A stretch of DNA of 64,000 nt from Bacteroidota bacterium (GCA_018267475.1 JAFDYI010000012.1:1-64000), one strand, 5' to 3'; positions 18,118 to 27,497 are shown, counted from the stretch's first letter. The notes: generated by a model not told the origin, from the sequence alone. Program-made: numbers and translations.

Positions 18118-19365
18118 TTAATTAACCTTAGCAAAGCCCCCTTGGGCAAATTCGCCGCTGGTTAGTTTGTTTCTAACGGCGTTAAAGGCATCTATAGTGT
18201 ATTTTACATCGTCTAAAGTATGAACGGCTGTGGGTATAAGTCGTAAAATAATTTGCCCTTTAGGTATTACCGGATATACTACAATAGAGCAAAACACATT
18301 GTATTTTTCGCGTAATTCAAAAGTCAGATTGGTGGCTTCATCAACGGTTCCATTCAAATATACGGGGGTAACGGGGGTGTTGGTTTTTCCTATATTAAAG
18401 CCGGCTTCTTTTAAGCCGCTTTGAAGAGCGCGTGTTATATTCCAAAGGTTTTGACGCAGCTCGGGTTTTGTGCGAATTAAATCTAATCTTTTTAAAAGGC
18501 CTTCTACTAAAGCCAAGGGCAGCGCTTTGGCAAAAATTTGAGAGCGCATATTGTAACGCAAAAAATTTACTACCGCTTCATCGGCCGCAATAAAGCCCCC
18601 GATAAGAGCAAAACTTTTTGCGAAAGTACCAAAGTAAATATCAATTTTATCCTGGCAGCCCTGCTCCTCTCCGGTGCCGCCTCCATGAGCCCCCATAGTT
18701 CCTACCCCGTGGGCATCATCTACAAACAAGCGAAATTGATATTTCTTTTTTAAATCTATAATTTCTTTTAGTTTCCCTTGGTCGCCACTCATACCAAACA
18801 CTCCTTCGGTAATAACCAAAATAGCTCCACCGGTTTCTTGCACCAGTTTAGTAGCACGTTGCAATTGTTTTTCGCAGCTTTCTATATCGTTATGAGGAAA
18901 CACAAAACGTTTACCCATGTGCAGGCGCACCCCGTCTAAAATACAAGCATGGCTTTCCGAATCATATACAATAACGTCGTGCCTATCAACCAAACAATCA
19001 ATAGCGCTTGCCATAGCTTGGTACCCATAATTTACTAAAATGGCATCTTGCTTTTGTACAAAAGCGGCTAATTCTTTTTCTAATTGCTCGTGTAAGTTTG
19101 TATTTCCGCTCATCATACGGGCACCCATAGGCATCGCGTACCCATATTTTACGGCCGCATCGGTATCTGCTTTACGTACTTCGGGGTGGTTGGCTAAACC
19201 TAAGTAATTATTTAAACTCCAATTTAAACGCTCTTTACCGCGAAAAACCATACGAGGCGCTATATCTCCTTCTAATTTCGGAAAGGTAAAGTATCCATGG
19301 CTTTCTTTAGAATACTTACCTATGTTTCCCATATTATTTTTTATTTTATCAAACAAATCTTGCAT
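18118..19365 (-). CDS. PLP-dependent alpha-oxoamine synthase (KBL / SPT / CFAT-like)
   Basis: The product (415 residues from this start) is a fold-type I PLP enzyme of the 2-amino-3-ketobutyrate CoA ligase / serine palmitoyltransferase family. It shows NNYLGLANHPEV, the DSESHACILDG loop, the PLP motif VDDAHGVGTMG and the PLP lysine in GTFAKSFALIGG. It condenses an amino acid with an acyl thioester. In Bacteroidetes, close relatives make sphingoid bases from serine, sulfonolipid precursors from cysteate, or act on glycine, and I cannot choose. The open frame reaches a Met at 19419, but the -7 box at 19392-19399 lies inside that extension, so the Met at 19365 (MQDLFDKIKNNMGNI) is the likely start. 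Confidence 0.85.
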   Translation of the reverse strand: MQDLFDKIKNNMGNIGKYSKESHGYFTFPKLEGDIAPRMVFRGKERLNWSLNNYLGLANHPEVRKADTDAAVKYGYAMPMGARMMSGNTNLHEQLEKELAAFVQKQDAILVNYGYQAMASAIDCLVDRHDVIVYDSESHACILDGVRLHMGKRFVFPHNDIESCEKQLQRATKLVQETGGAILVITEGVFGMSGDQGKLKEIIDLKKKYQFRLFVDDAHGVGTMGAHGGGTGEEQGCQDKIDIYFGTFAKSFALIGGFIAADEAVVNFLRYNMRSQIFAKALPLALVEGLLKRLDLIRTKPELRQNLWNITRALQSGLKEAGFNIGKTNTPVTPVYLNGTVDEATNLTFELREKYNVFCSIVVYPVIPKGQIILRLIPTAVHTLDDVKYTIDAFNAVRNKLTSGEFAQGGFAKVN

Positions 19366-19391
19366 AAAAAAGAAAATTAAAATTAATGAGG

Positions 19392-19399
19392 CAAAGGTA
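19392..19399 (-). promoter_or_regulatory. -7 promoter box of the alpha-oxoamine synthase gene
   Basis: On the minus strand this reads TACCTTTG, an exact TAnnTTTG match, 26 bp before the start at 19365. It rules out the longer 19419 start. Confidence 0.55.
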
Positions 19400-19548
19400 A
19401 TAAAGCCCCTTAAAAACACACTAATTTTATATGAACTATTTTTAGAGCCTGCTTACATGTTATTCCATAATAATTTTAACAGCAGCAAGCTTCTGCATTT
19501 ATATGGGTTGGTTTTAAAAGACTCTTACCATTTCACCAACTAATTCGT

Positions 19549-19556
19549 TACTTTTG
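19549..19556 (+). promoter_or_regulatory. -7 promoter box of lhgO
   Basis: TACTTTTG matches TAnnTTTG exactly. Only seven bases separate it from the lhgO ATG, so the 5' leader should be about 0-5 bases. Confidence 0.6.
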
Positions 19557-19563
19557 TCAGCGT

Positions 19564-20781
19564 ATGACAGAAAACACTTTTGATATTGTAATAGTAGGCG
19601 GCGGTATTGTAGGACTTGCCACCGCGTACAAACTCAATCTTCGCTATCCCGATAAAAAAATAGCCGTTTTAGAAAAAGAAAGCCACGTGGCAGCACACCA
19701 AACGGGGCACAACTCGGGGGTGATACATTCCGGCATTTATTACAAGCCCGGCTCGTACAAGGCTATTAACTGCGTAAAAGGCCGCCGTGAGTTGGTTCAA
19801 TTTGCTAAAGAACACCACATTGCACACGATATTTGCGGCAAAATAATTGTAGCTACCGAAGAGAGTGAGCTGGCACACATGCAAAAAGTATTCCATAACG
19901 GAAAAGCAAACGAAGTAGAAGGGATTGAGCTTATTGATGCTAAAAAAATAAAAGAAATAGAGCCTCACTGCACCGGCATCGCCGGCATTTGGGTGCCCTG
20001 CACCGGTATTATTGACTATGCTGATGTAAGTCAAAAATACGTAGAACTGATACATCAATCGTTTTCGGGAAGTAAAGTGCTGCTCAATCAACGGGTAACC
20101 GGCTTTGTAAATAAAGAAGAGGGTATTGAAATAATAACCTCAAACAACCGCTACCAAGCGCGCTATGTTATTACCTGCGGTGGCCTGCAAGCCGATAGAT
20201 TAGCTAAAGCGCAAGGCAAGCCCAGCAGCGCTAGTATTGTAGGTTTTAGAGGCGATTATTACGACCTGACCGAACAAGGATTAAGTAAAGTAAAAAATTT
20301 GATTTACCCGGTGCCTAACCCTAAATTCCCATTTTTAGGAGTGCATTTTACCCGCATGATAAAAGGCGGTACCGAGTGTGGACCTAATGCTGTTTTTGTT
20401 TTTGATAGAGAAGGATACAGCAAAACCGCTTTTTCGGCAAAAGACACCGGCGATGCGCTTGTAAATAAAGGTACTTGGCGTTTCTTTAAAAAACATTGGC
20501 GCTTTGGTTTAGATGAATATAGAGGGGCTTTTTCAAAAGCATATTTTTTAAAACGCCTGCAAAAATTAATTCCTGATTTGCAAAACGAGGATATTGTAGC
20601 CAGTCGCTGTGGCATACGAGCGATGGCGCTTGCCCCCGAAGGAGAAATGATTGATGATTTTAAGGTAGAATATGGACACCGCTCGCTACACGTTATCAAT
20701 TCGCCTTCGCCCGCTGCTACCGCCTCTTTAGCTTATGGCAATGAAATAGCCACCATGGCCGCTACCTACTTTAAGTTTTAA
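19564..20781 (+). CDS. lhgO: L-2-hydroxyglutarate oxidase/dehydrogenase
   Basis: The 405-residue FAD enzyme has the dinucleotide loop VGGGIVGLATAYKL (11-24), the LhgO-type segment HNSGVIHSGIYYKPGS and a C-terminal FAD motif NSPSPAATASLAYG. LhgO oxidises L-2-hydroxyglutarate, a side product of malate dehydrogenase, back to 2-oxoglutarate and passes electrons to the quinone pool. It is first in a two-gene unit: the omega-amidase ATG lies 1 bp after its stop. The family assignment is secure; a related D-amino-acid oxidase activity is much less likely given the conserved LhgO segments. Confidence 0.9.
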   Translation: MTENTFDIVIVGGGIVGLATAYKLNLRYPDKKIAVLEKESHVAAHQTGHNSGVIHSGIYYKPGSYKAINCVKGRRELVQFAKEHHIAHDICGKIIVATEESELAHMQKVFHNGKANEVEGIELIDAKKIKEIEPHCTGIAGIWVPCTGIIDYADVSQKYVELIHQSFSGSKVLLNQRVTGFVNKEEGIEIITSNNRYQARYVITCGGLQADRLAKAQGKPSSASIVGFRGDYYDLTEQGLSKVKNLIYPVPNPKFPFLGVHFTRMIKGGTECGPNAVFVFDREGYSKTAFSAKDTGDALVNKGTWRFFKKHWRFGLDEYRGAFSKAYFLKRLQKLIPDLQNEDIVASRCGIRAMALAPEGEMIDDFKVEYGHRSLHVINSPSPAATASLAYGNEIATMAATYFKF

Positions 20782-20782
20782 C

Positions 20783-21577
20783 ATGCTTGCTGTTACCCTT
20801 ATACAAACCTCTTTAGTCTGGGAAAACCCTGAGGCAAACATAAATAACCTAAGCAAGCTAATTGCACCTATACAACAAAGCGATGTGTTGGTGCTACCCG
20901 AAATGTTTACTACCGGATTTACCATGAAACCCCAACAGTTGGCAGAGCCCGCTAATGGCATGGGTTTGCAATGGATGAGGCAGCAGGCCTTAGAAAAAAA
21001 TGCCGCCTTAGTAGGAAGCCTTTGTGTAAGCGAACAAAAAAAGTATTACAACCGATTATACTGGGTAGAGCCTCATACTGTTTTTCAATACGAAAAACGC
21101 CACTTGTTTAGAATGGGTGAAGAACATCAACATTACACCGCTGGAACAAAAAAAATAATAATACAAAAAAAAGGGTGGAACATCTTACCCTTAGTATGCT
21201 ACGATTTGCGTTTTCCGGCATGGAGTCGCAACCAGTGGCACATACAAAACGATACGCTGCAAGCGCAATATGATGTGCTGCTGTATGTAGCCAACTGGCC
21301 CGAGGTGCGCAGCTACGCTTTTAAACAACTGCTGATAGCCAGAGCCATAGAAAACCAATGTTATGTGGTGGCCGTAAACCGCATAGGCATGGATGGGAAT
21401 GGTATTAGCCACAGCGGAGATAGTATGATTATCAACCCCTTGGGGAGCCTTATCAGCAATACTAAAGCGCACGAAGAAAAAACAGAAACCGTAATGTTGG
21501 ATATGGAGTTTTTAACCGATTGCAGAAAAAAATTTCCGGTAGGTTTAGATGCCGATGAGATACAGATAAAAGAATAA
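20783..21577 (+). CDS. Omega-amidase / carbon-nitrogen hydrolase (YafV, Nit2-like)
   Basis: The 264-residue product is a nitrilase-superfamily amidase with the catalytic triad in place: Glu40 (VLPEMFTTGF), Lys105 (YEKRHLF) and Cys139 (LVCYDLRFPAWSR). The FPAWSR and NWPEVRS segments are typical of YafV/omega-amidase. These enzymes hydrolyse 2-oxoglutaramate to 2-oxoglutarate and ammonia, and in some organisms deaminated glutathione. The gene lies 1 bp after lhgO and is surely co-transcribed with it. It converges on the DUF805 gene with a 3-bp gap. Confidence 0.88.
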   Translation: MLAVTLIQTSLVWENPEANINNLSKLIAPIQQSDVLVLPEMFTTGFTMKPQQLAEPANGMGLQWMRQQALEKNAALVGSLCVSEQKKYYNRLYWVEPHTVFQYEKRHLFRMGEEHQHYTAGTKKIIIQKKGWNILPLVCYDLRFPAWSRNQWHIQNDTLQAQYDVLLYVANWPEVRSYAFKQLLIARAIENQCYVVAVNRIGMDGNGISHSGDSMIINPLGSLISNTKAHEEKTETVMLDMEFLTDCRKKFPVGLDADEIQIKE

Positions 21578-21580
21578 TTT

Positions 21581-21901
21581 TTATAAAACCTCTTTAGGGT
21601 CGGCCCCGTATTCATTACTTCCTGCATCGCCCGGCGTGCAATACAAAATGATATTGTAAATAGGAATTAAGATAAACCAACCGCTTTTATTTACATCGTG
21701 CATTCTTCTGATACCTACTGCAATGCTGGGTACTAAAGTAGCTACTGCATACACTCTGTCTAAGGTAGGGCTTATAATTTCTAGTATAATGGATATGATC
21801 AAAGAAAATAAAGCATAATACCAAAACTCACTACGACGCGCGCGACCATCAAACTGCGCGTAATTTTTTAAAACATGAAGGTAATATTGAAAAGGAGCCA
21901 T
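21581..21901 (-). CDS. DUF805 membrane protein
   Basis: This 106-residue protein begins with the DUF805 hallmark (FDGRARRSEFWYYALF), then has two or three membrane helices and the VGIRRMHDVNKSGW motif, ending in a short acidic tail. The family is widespread and its function unknown. It has its own -7 box at 21926-21933 and converges on the omega-amidase gene. Confidence 0.85.
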   Translation of the reverse strand: MAPFQYYLHVLKNYAQFDGRARRSEFWYYALFSLIISIILEIISPTLDRVYAVATLVPSIAVGIRRMHDVNKSGWFILIPIYNIILYCTPGDAGSNEYGADPKEVL

Positions 21902-21925
21902 TTGTTTTTATTTTTAAGGATATAG

Positions 21926-21933
21926 CAAATATA
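21926..21933 (-). promoter_or_regulatory. -7 promoter box of the DUF805 gene
   Basis: On the minus strand this reads TATATTTG, an exact TAnnTTTG match, 24 bp before the start codon. Confidence 0.5.
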
Positions 21934-21974
21934 TAAAATTATTTTCCATTTTGAAAAAAAGAGTGTTTCTCTAA

Positions 21975-22658
21975 TCAAAAATCAAATTTATAACCCACTC
22001 CTTTTATTGTTTTAATATACTCTTCGCCTAATTTTTCACGAAGCTTTCGTATGTGTACATCAATGGTGCGGTCGCCCACCACCACATCGTTGCCCCATAC
22101 ATGCTGCAAAATATATTCTCTGCTAAATACCTTTCCGGGTTTGCTGGCCAGCAGAAAAAACAATTTGAATTCTTTTTTAGGTAAAAAAAGTTCTATTCCA
22201 TTTTGGCTGATTATATGCCGGTCTTTTTCTATACGTATGCTGCCTAGCTCTATTACTTGATTTTGTTCTTGCTGAGGGTTGTTGGTTCTGCGCAACAATG
22301 CTTTTATTCTACTGATGAGCACGCGTGGTTTTATAGGTTTGGTAATATAATCATCGGCTCCTACATCAAATCCGGATATTTGCGAGTAGTCTTCGCTGCG
22401 GGCGGTAAGAAAAGCAATTATTACATTTTTTAAAGAGTCTATTTTTCGTATTTCCTGACAGGTTTCCATGCCGTCTATTCCGGGCATCATCACATCTAGT
22501 AAAATAAGGTCGGGTAGCCATCGTGCGGCTTCTTTTATCGCGTCTTTTCCGTTTGTTGAGGTGCGTACGCTAAAGCCTTCTTTTTCTAAATTATAGCTTA
22601 AAAAATCAAGAATATCTTGTTCATCGTCAACCAATAAAATTTTTTGTAGGTGTTCCAT
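21975..22658 (-). CDS. Two-component response regulator, OmpR/PhoB family
   Basis: The 227-residue protein has a receiver domain with acidic pocket Asp11/Asp12, phospho-acceptor Asp55 (LLDVMMPG) and Lys107 (ITKPIKP). A winged-helix domain follows (about 130-225) with KEFKLFFLLASKPGKVFSR and the DVHIRKLREKLG recognition helix. It should bind DNA when phosphorylated. No histidine kinase gene is next to it: the downstream gene encodes a DUF805 protein and the upstream one RNase Y. The partner kinase is therefore elsewhere. Its own -7 box is at 22673-22680. Confidence 0.92.
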   Translation of the reverse strand: MEHLQKILLVDDEQDILDFLSYNLEKEGFSVRTSTNGKDAIKEAARWLPDLILLDVMMPGIDGMETCQEIRKIDSLKNVIIAFLTARSEDYSQISGFDVGADDYITKPIKPRVLISRIKALLRRTNNPQQEQNQVIELGSIRIEKDRHIISQNGIELFLPKKEFKLFFLLASKPGKVFSREYILQHVWGNDVVVGDRTIDVHIRKLREKLGEEYIKTIKGVGYKFDF

Positions 22659-22672
22659 GAAATTGTTTCGGA

Positions 22673-22680
22673 CAAAGATA
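22673..22680 (-). promoter_or_regulatory. -7 promoter box of the response regulator gene
   Basis: On the minus strand this reads TATCTTTG, an exact TAnnTTTG match, 14 bp before the ATG, predicting a leader of about 10 bases. Confidence 0.55.
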
Positions 22681-22720
22681 CCTCGTATTTTTTATTGGCT
22701 GTTTTAAGTTATTGTTAAGA

Positions 22721-24274
22721 TTACTTAGCGTAGCTGGTAGCTCTTGTTTCGCGTATTACGGTAACTTTTACTTGCCCTGGGTAGGTCATTTCGGTTTGTA
22801 TTTTTTGCGAAATCTCGAACGATAATTTCTCGGCGGCTTGGTCGCTTACTTTATCTGAAGATACCAATACGCGCAGCTCTCTTCCCGCTTGTATGGCATA
22901 GGTTTTTTCTACGCCGGGGTAAGATAAGGCTACGTTTTCTAAATCTTTTAATCGTTTTATGTATTGTTCGGCTACTTCTCTTCGGGCACCCGGGCGCGCT
23001 CCGCTAATAGCATCGCATATTTGTACAATTGGAGAAAGCATGCCGGTCATTTCTATTTCATCGTGGTGAGCACCTATGGCGTTGCACACTTCGGGTTTTT
23101 CTTTAAATTTTTCTGCCAGCTTCATTCCGTAAATGGCGTGTGGCAGTTCCAGCTCTTCGTCCGATACTTTACCTATATCGTGCAGCAGGCCGGCGCGTTT
23201 GGCTAGTTTTACATCTAAACCCATTTCGGCGGCCATTACGGCGCATAGGTTAGCCACTTCGCGGCTGTGCTGTAATAAATTTTGTCCGTACGAGGAACGG
23301 TATTTCATTTTTCCTACGTGGCGCAGCAGCTCTCCGTGCAGGTTATGAATGCCCAAATCGATACAGGTGCGTTTGCCGGTTTCAATAATTTCTTCGTCAA
23401 TTTGTTTTTTTACTTTTTCCACCACTTCTTCTATACGCGCCGGGTGAATGCGTCCGTCTAAAGCCAGTTGGTGCATGGCTAAGCGGGCTATTTCGCGGCG
23501 CACGGGGTCAAAGCAGCTAAAGATAATGGCTTCGGGGGTGTCGTCAATAATTACTTCTACGCCCGTAGCAGCTTCGAAAGCACGCACGTTGCGTCCTTCG
23601 CGCCCAATGATGCGCCCTTTCATCTCATCGCCTTCTATATGAAATACGGTTACGGAGTTTTCTACGGCTTGTTCGGCGCCTACGCGCTGTATTGCTTGTA
23701 TCACAATTTTTTTAGCCTCTTTGTTGGCGTTTAGTTTCGCTTCGTCCACAATATCTTTTACATAGCTCATAGCTTCTGTGCGGGCTTCTCCTTTTATGGT
23801 TTCTATGAGTTGTTCTTTGGCCTCAGATGCTTTTAAGCCCGATAGCGTTTCTAGTTGTTGCACTTGACGGGTATGCGCTTTTTCTATTTCTTCTTGTTTT
23901 TTAGTAACCGCCTCCAGGTGTTGGTTTATCTGTGCTTTTAGTTTATCCGCCTCTTGGTTTTTTCGGTTTAGGTCTTCTTGTTTTTTATGAATGTCGGTTT
24001 CTTTTTGCTTAATGGCATTTTCTTTCCGCGCTATTTCGTTGTTTCGGTCGGCTACCTGTTTATCGTGTTGGGTTTTTAGCTGATGAAATTTTTCTTTTGC
24101 CTGCATGATTTTTTCTTGCTTAACGGCTTCGTTTTTCAGCTCTGCTTCTTTGGTTAGGTTTTCTTTTTCTTGTTGGGCACTTTTGTTTAGGCGCGAATTG
24201 GCTAACAAAAACCCGATTATCAGTCCGCCTATTAAGGCTGCTGATATGGCGATGATGGCTATTATTGTACTCAT
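22721..24274 (-). CDS. rny: Ribonuclease Y
   Basis: The 517-residue product has the full RNase Y layout: one N-terminal membrane helix (about 5-25), a long coiled coil (about 30-165), a KH RNA-binding domain with [15 protein letters not shown], and an HD domain with QHSREVANL and [12 protein letters not shown]. RNase Y is a membrane-bound endonuclease that starts mRNA decay. The gene follows zapA by 53 bp and is probably transcribed with it and the coiled-coil gene upstream. Confidence 0.95.
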   Translation of the reverse strand: MSTIIAIIAISAALIGGLIIGFLLANSRLNKSAQQEKENLTKEAELKNEAVKQEKIMQAKEKFHQLKTQHDKQVADRNNEIARKENAIKQKETDIHKKQEDLNRKNQEADKLKAQINQHLEAVTKKQEEIEKAHTRQVQQLETLSGLKASEAKEQLIETIKGEARTEAMSYVKDIVDEAKLNANKEAKKIVIQAIQRVGAEQAVENSVTVFHIEGDEMKGRIIGREGRNVRAFEAATGVEVIIDDTPEAIIFSCFDPVRREIARLAMHQLALDGRIHPARIEEVVEKVKKQIDEEIIETGKRTCIDLGIHNLHGELLRHVGKMKYRSSYGQNLLQHSREVANLCAVMAAEMGLDVKLAKRAGLLHDIGKVSDEELELPHAIYGMKLAEKFKEKPEVCNAIGAHHDEIEMTGMLSPIVQICDAISGARPGARREVAEQYIKRLKDLENVALSYPGVEKTYAIQAGRELRVLVSSDKVSDQAAEKLSFEISQKIQTEMTYPGQVKVTVIRETRATSYAK

Positions 24275-24327
24275 AATTTATTTAGTTTAGGGCTTAAACC
24301 AAATAATACAAGAAGGAGATGTTATGT

Positions 24328-24627
24328 TTATAACTGAACGCTTTTGCTATGGTTTTCAACCATGTTATTTAGTTCGTTCAGTAGCGTTTTTAAGCGATGT
24401 ATTTCTGTGTTTTGCTGCTCTTGTTTTTTCAGTAATTCGGTAATCATTTCGAGGCTTGCCATAGCAAGAAGGTCTCGTTTTTCTTTTACGGGATACTTTT
24501 TTTCAAATTCAGAAATATGGTCATTGATAAACGATGCCGCCTGCTCCACTGCCGGTAGGCTGTTCTCGTCCAGTTTTAGCGTATAGCTTTGTCCGGCTAT
24601 GCTTATGTTGGTGCTTGTGAGGTTCAT
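24328..24627 (-). CDS. zapA: Cell division protein ZapA
   Basis: The 99-residue protein has the ZapA fold: a short N-terminal beta region (ISIAGQSYTLKLDE), the helix EQAASFINDHISEFEKKYP, the conserved DLLAMASLEMITELL segment and a C-terminal coiled coil. ZapA bundles FtsZ filaments at the division ring. It sits 12 bp after the coiled-coil protein gene and before rny, an order I recall from several Bacteroidetes. Confidence 0.88.
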   Translation of the reverse strand: MNLTSTNISIAGQSYTLKLDENSLPAVEQAASFINDHISEFEKKYPVKEKRDLLAMASLEMITELLKKQEQQNTEIHRLKTLLNELNNMVENHSKSVQL

Positions 24628-24639
24628 CGTTTTTCTTTT

Positions 24640-25887
24640 TTATTCACTTAACAACGCTATACATGCATCTATTTCACGTATCATTTCATTTATAGCTTGT
24701 TTGGCTGCCGTTTTATCCTTTAACTGCAGTACCAATGTTTGCGCTAATTTAATGTTTTTATTACTATGCTCCAAATCATAAATTTTACTTTTCTGATTTT
24801 CAACTACTTGCGTTAGGCTGGTGAGCGATTCGGAGGCTTCGTGCAATTGACTTTCGGTGCTTTGAAACAGGGTTTCGAAGGTATGTTTTTGCTCGTTTAG
24901 TAAGTTTATCTGACTAAGTAATTTATCAATAAAAAGGTCTTCGTCTGTATTTTGAATGTTGTTTATACGTGCTTCTTTTTCCGAAACCAATAAGGTAAGT
25001 TTTTGTATTTGTGCCTGTAGTTGTTGTTTTTCTTCTGTTTCGTTTTGTATGCTGTTTTGCAAAAGTTGTGTTTCGTTTTTTAGCTCGCTTATTTCGGTTT
25101 GTAGCAGCATTACTTTTTCATCGCGCTGCTGCATGATGATGTTCAACTCGTGTTTTACGGCATTAAGCTCCGATAGCAAATGTTCTTTTTCTACCTCTAA
25201 CTCCGATTTTGTTTCAAGGGCAGCATCTATGTTTGCTACGGGCTCTGCTTCTATTTTAGCTAAGTCGGCCAATAAAGAGGCGTTATCTATCAACAGTTGT
25301 TCGTGTTGTTGTTGCCAACCCAAAGAGAGTGCTTCGGCCTCTTTTTTTAGGTTGCTTATTTCTGTTTGGCGCTGTTCTGTTTCTATGTTTTGCGCCGCTA
25401 CTAATTGTTTTAAGGCATGCTCCGAGCTGCTTATTAGCTGATTTTTTTCGGAAAGAAGGGTTAATTCTTGTTCTTTTTCAGATAGCAAACGGTCTTTTTC
25501 GGCAAGGGTTCGTTTGATGTTTTCCAGCGCTGTATTTTGGCTATCTATATGATAAATCAGTTCTCGAATCTTGGCGCTGTACTCTTCGTTTTGTATGCTT
25601 ATCCGGCTTAGCTCTTCAGTGTCGACCTGCTTTTGTTGCACTTCTTGCAGCTTGTTTTTTAATTGCTCTATTTCGTCGTCTTTTTGTTGTACAATAGACT
25701 TCTTTTTTTCTACCAGCAGGTTTAAGCTTACTATTTCATGCTCTTTGTCTGAAACTAATTGCTTTTGCACCTTAGTGCCTTCGGCGCTTAAAAACAAATT
25801 GCGACGAGTATCTTGTAAGGAATGACGATTAGATAAATCCTCGGTAAGAAGTTTTTCTAATTTTTCTTTTAAGTCGATATACTCCAT
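24640..25887 (-). CDS. Long coiled-coil protein, zapA neighbour
   Basis: The 415-residue protein is almost entirely predicted coiled coil: Leu-, Glu-, Gln- and Lys-rich heptads from about residue 1 to 395, no signal peptide, no membrane helix and few aromatic residues. I do not recognise a named family. It is the first gene of the minus-strand unit with zapA (12-bp gap) and rny. ZapA works with the coiled-coil protein ZapB in Gammaproteobacteria, so a division-ring partner is a reasonable guess, but it rests only on position and coiled-coil character. Confidence 0.75.
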   Translation of the reverse strand: MEYIDLKEKLEKLLTEDLSNRHSLQDTRRNLFLSAEGTKVQKQLVSDKEHEIVSLNLLVEKKKSIVQQKDDEIEQLKNKLQEVQQKQVDTEELSRISIQNEEYSAKIRELIYHIDSQNTALENIKRTLAEKDRLLSEKEQELTLLSEKNQLISSSEHALKQLVAAQNIETEQRQTEISNLKKEAEALSLGWQQQHEQLLIDNASLLADLAKIEAEPVANIDAALETKSELEVEKEHLLSELNAVKHELNIIMQQRDEKVMLLQTEISELKNETQLLQNSIQNETEEKQQLQAQIQKLTLLVSEKEARINNIQNTDEDLFIDKLLSQINLLNEQKHTFETLFQSTESQLHEASESLTSLTQVVENQKSKIYDLEHSNKNIKLAQTLVLQLKDKTAAKQAINEMIREIDACIALLSE

Positions 25888-26048
25888 GTTTAAACAAATA
25901 ATTTCAGCTAAAATATAACATAGCGGTTGTTCTTGAACCTCTTTTTATTTTTTGTTTTTAACAAGTATAAGTTAATACCCAACTACACACGACCATTTTT
26001 ATTTTTCTTGCGTACGGGTATATAGGCTAAAACATGATTGCTTTTGCG

Positions 26049-26056
26049 TACCTTTG
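26049..26056 (+). promoter_or_regulatory. -7 promoter box of the MBL-fold gene
   Basis: TACCTTTG matches TAnnTTTG exactly and lies 18 bp before the ATG at 26075. Confidence 0.5.
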
Positions 26057-26074
26057 CTCCCCTAAAAAAAGAAA

Positions 26075-26719
26075 ATGCTTACCGTTAAATTTTTTACTTT
26101 CAACCCGGTTGCCGAAAACACCTATGTGCTGCATGATGAAACAAAAGAGTGTGTACTGATAGATGTGGGCTGCCATAGCGAACAAGAAAAAGCCATTTTG
26201 CGCGATTATATTGCCGAAAAAAAATTAAAGCCGGTCATGTTGCTGTGTACTCATACTCACTTTGACCATATTATGGGTAATCAATTTGTGTTAGATACCT
26301 ATGGCTTAAAGCCCATTGTGCACAAAGAAGAACTTTTTATTTTGCAATCGCAAGAGGCCGTAGCTCAAAAATACGGCATTGCCTTTGAGCACTCGCCCAT
26401 GCCCGAACAGTTTATTGCCGAAGGCGATGTGTTAAAATTTGGCAACACCAGCTTGCATGTATTGCATACACCCGGCCACTCGCCCGGCCACGTAGCTTTT
26501 TACAACGCCGAGAATCACCTTCTCATCAACGGTGATGTTCTTTTTAAAGGAACCATTGGCAGAACCGATATTCCACTAGGTAATTTTGCCGACTTAGAGC
26601 GCAGTATTAAAACCAAACTGTACACCTTGCCCGAACAAACTACCGTATATTGCGGGCATGGCCCCGTTACAAACATCGGGTACGAAAAAACACACAATAT
26701 GTTTGTAAACGCCGATTAG
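26075..26719 (+). CDS. MBL-fold metallo-hydrolase (glyoxalase II-like)
   Basis: The 214-residue cytoplasmic protein has the metallo-beta-lactamase motif THTHFDH (His60, His62, Asp64, His65), a further His in HTPGHSPGH, an Asp in NGDVLFKGTIGRTD, and a final His in YCGHGP. This is the glyoxalase II-like YcbL group, which hydrolyses thioesters such as S-lactoylglutathione or related bacillithiol conjugates with two metal ions. The true substrate is unknown. It is followed 4 bp later by the TIGR02757 gene, likely in the same transcript. Confidence 0.87.
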   Translation: MLTVKFFTFNPVAENTYVLHDETKECVLIDVGCHSEQEKAILRDYIAEKKLKPVMLLCTHTHFDHIMGNQFVLDTYGLKPIVHKEELFILQSQEAVAQKYGIAFEHSPMPEQFIAEGDVLKFGNTSLHVLHTPGHSPGHVAFYNAENHLLINGDVLFKGTIGRTDIPLGNFADLERSIKTKLYTLPEQTTVYCGHGPVTNIGYEKTHNMFVNAD

Positions 26720-26723
26720 TTTT

Positions 26724-27497
26724 TTGCTTGTGAACAACAACTTGCTTTTAATAAAAGATTTTTTAGACGACAAAGTAAGGCAATACAACACTACTTCCTT
26801 TATTGAAAACGACCCCATAAGCGTACCCCACCGTTACACAAAAAAAGAAGATATAGAAATTGCCGGCTTTTTGGCGGCTACCATAGCTTGGGGAAACAGA
26901 AAAATAATTGTGCGCAACGCACATAAAATGCTCGATTTTTTTGGCGAAAGTCCTTTTGATTTTGTGATGCAGCACAAACAAAAGCACCTGAGGCCTATGG
27001 AACATTTTGTGCACCGTACTTTTAACGGTACCGACTTGCTCTATTTTGTAAGCGCACTGCAACATATATACAAACACAAAGGAGGTATAGAAGCTATTTT
27101 CAATAAATACAGCACTGCACACAGCACACAAGAGGCCATACATCAATTAAAAAACATATTTTTTGAAATAAAGCACCCCTCGCGCAGCACCAAGCATCTA
27201 TCAGACCCGATGCGGGGCTCGGCAGCAAAAAAAATAAATATGTACCTGCGGTGGATGGTGCGACACGATAAGCAAGGAGTTGATTTTGGTATTTGGAAAC
27301 AAGTAAAACCCCATCAGCTAAGCTGCCCCTTAGATGTGCACTCCGGCAATATAGCGCGAGAATTAGGATTGCTTGTACGCACCCAAAACGATGCTAAAGC
27401 CGTACAAGAATTAGATAAAAACCTACGCTTATTAGACGCTAAAGATCCTGTAAAATATGATTTTGCCCTTTTCGGGTTGGGAGCTATGCCCGGTTAA
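26724..27497 (+). CDS. TIGR02757 family protein
   Basis: The 257-residue product matches a family conserved across Bacteroidetes (TIGR02757/DUF2400), with EIAGFLAATIAWGNRK, DPMRGSAAKKINMYLRWMVR and the C-terminal PVKYDFALFGLGA. Its function is not known; the overall look is like helix-hairpin-helix DNA glycosylase folds, which is only a suggestion. The listed start is TTG at 26724; GTG at 26730, two codons later, is an equal or better choice, since both lie just after the MBL gene. It probably shares the MBL promoter. Confidence 0.82.
   Translation: MLVNNNLLLIKDFLDDKVRQYNTTSFIENDPISVPHRYTKKEDIEIAGFLAATIAWGNRKIIVRNAHKMLDFFGESPFDFVMQHKQKHLRPMEHFVHRTFNGTDLLYFVSALQHIYKHKGGIEAIFNKYSTAHSTQEAIHQLKNIFFEIKHPSRSTKHLSDPMRGSAAKKINMYLRWMVRHDKQGVDFGIWKQVKPHQLSCPLDVHSGNIARELGLLVRTQNDAKAVQELDKNLRLLDAKDPVKYDFALFGLGAMPG

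Noticed and set aside
19366-19419. Upstream Met extending the alpha-oxoamine synthase by 18 residues
   Set aside because: The extension contains an exact -7 promoter box (19392-19399), so it is not expected to be transcribed.
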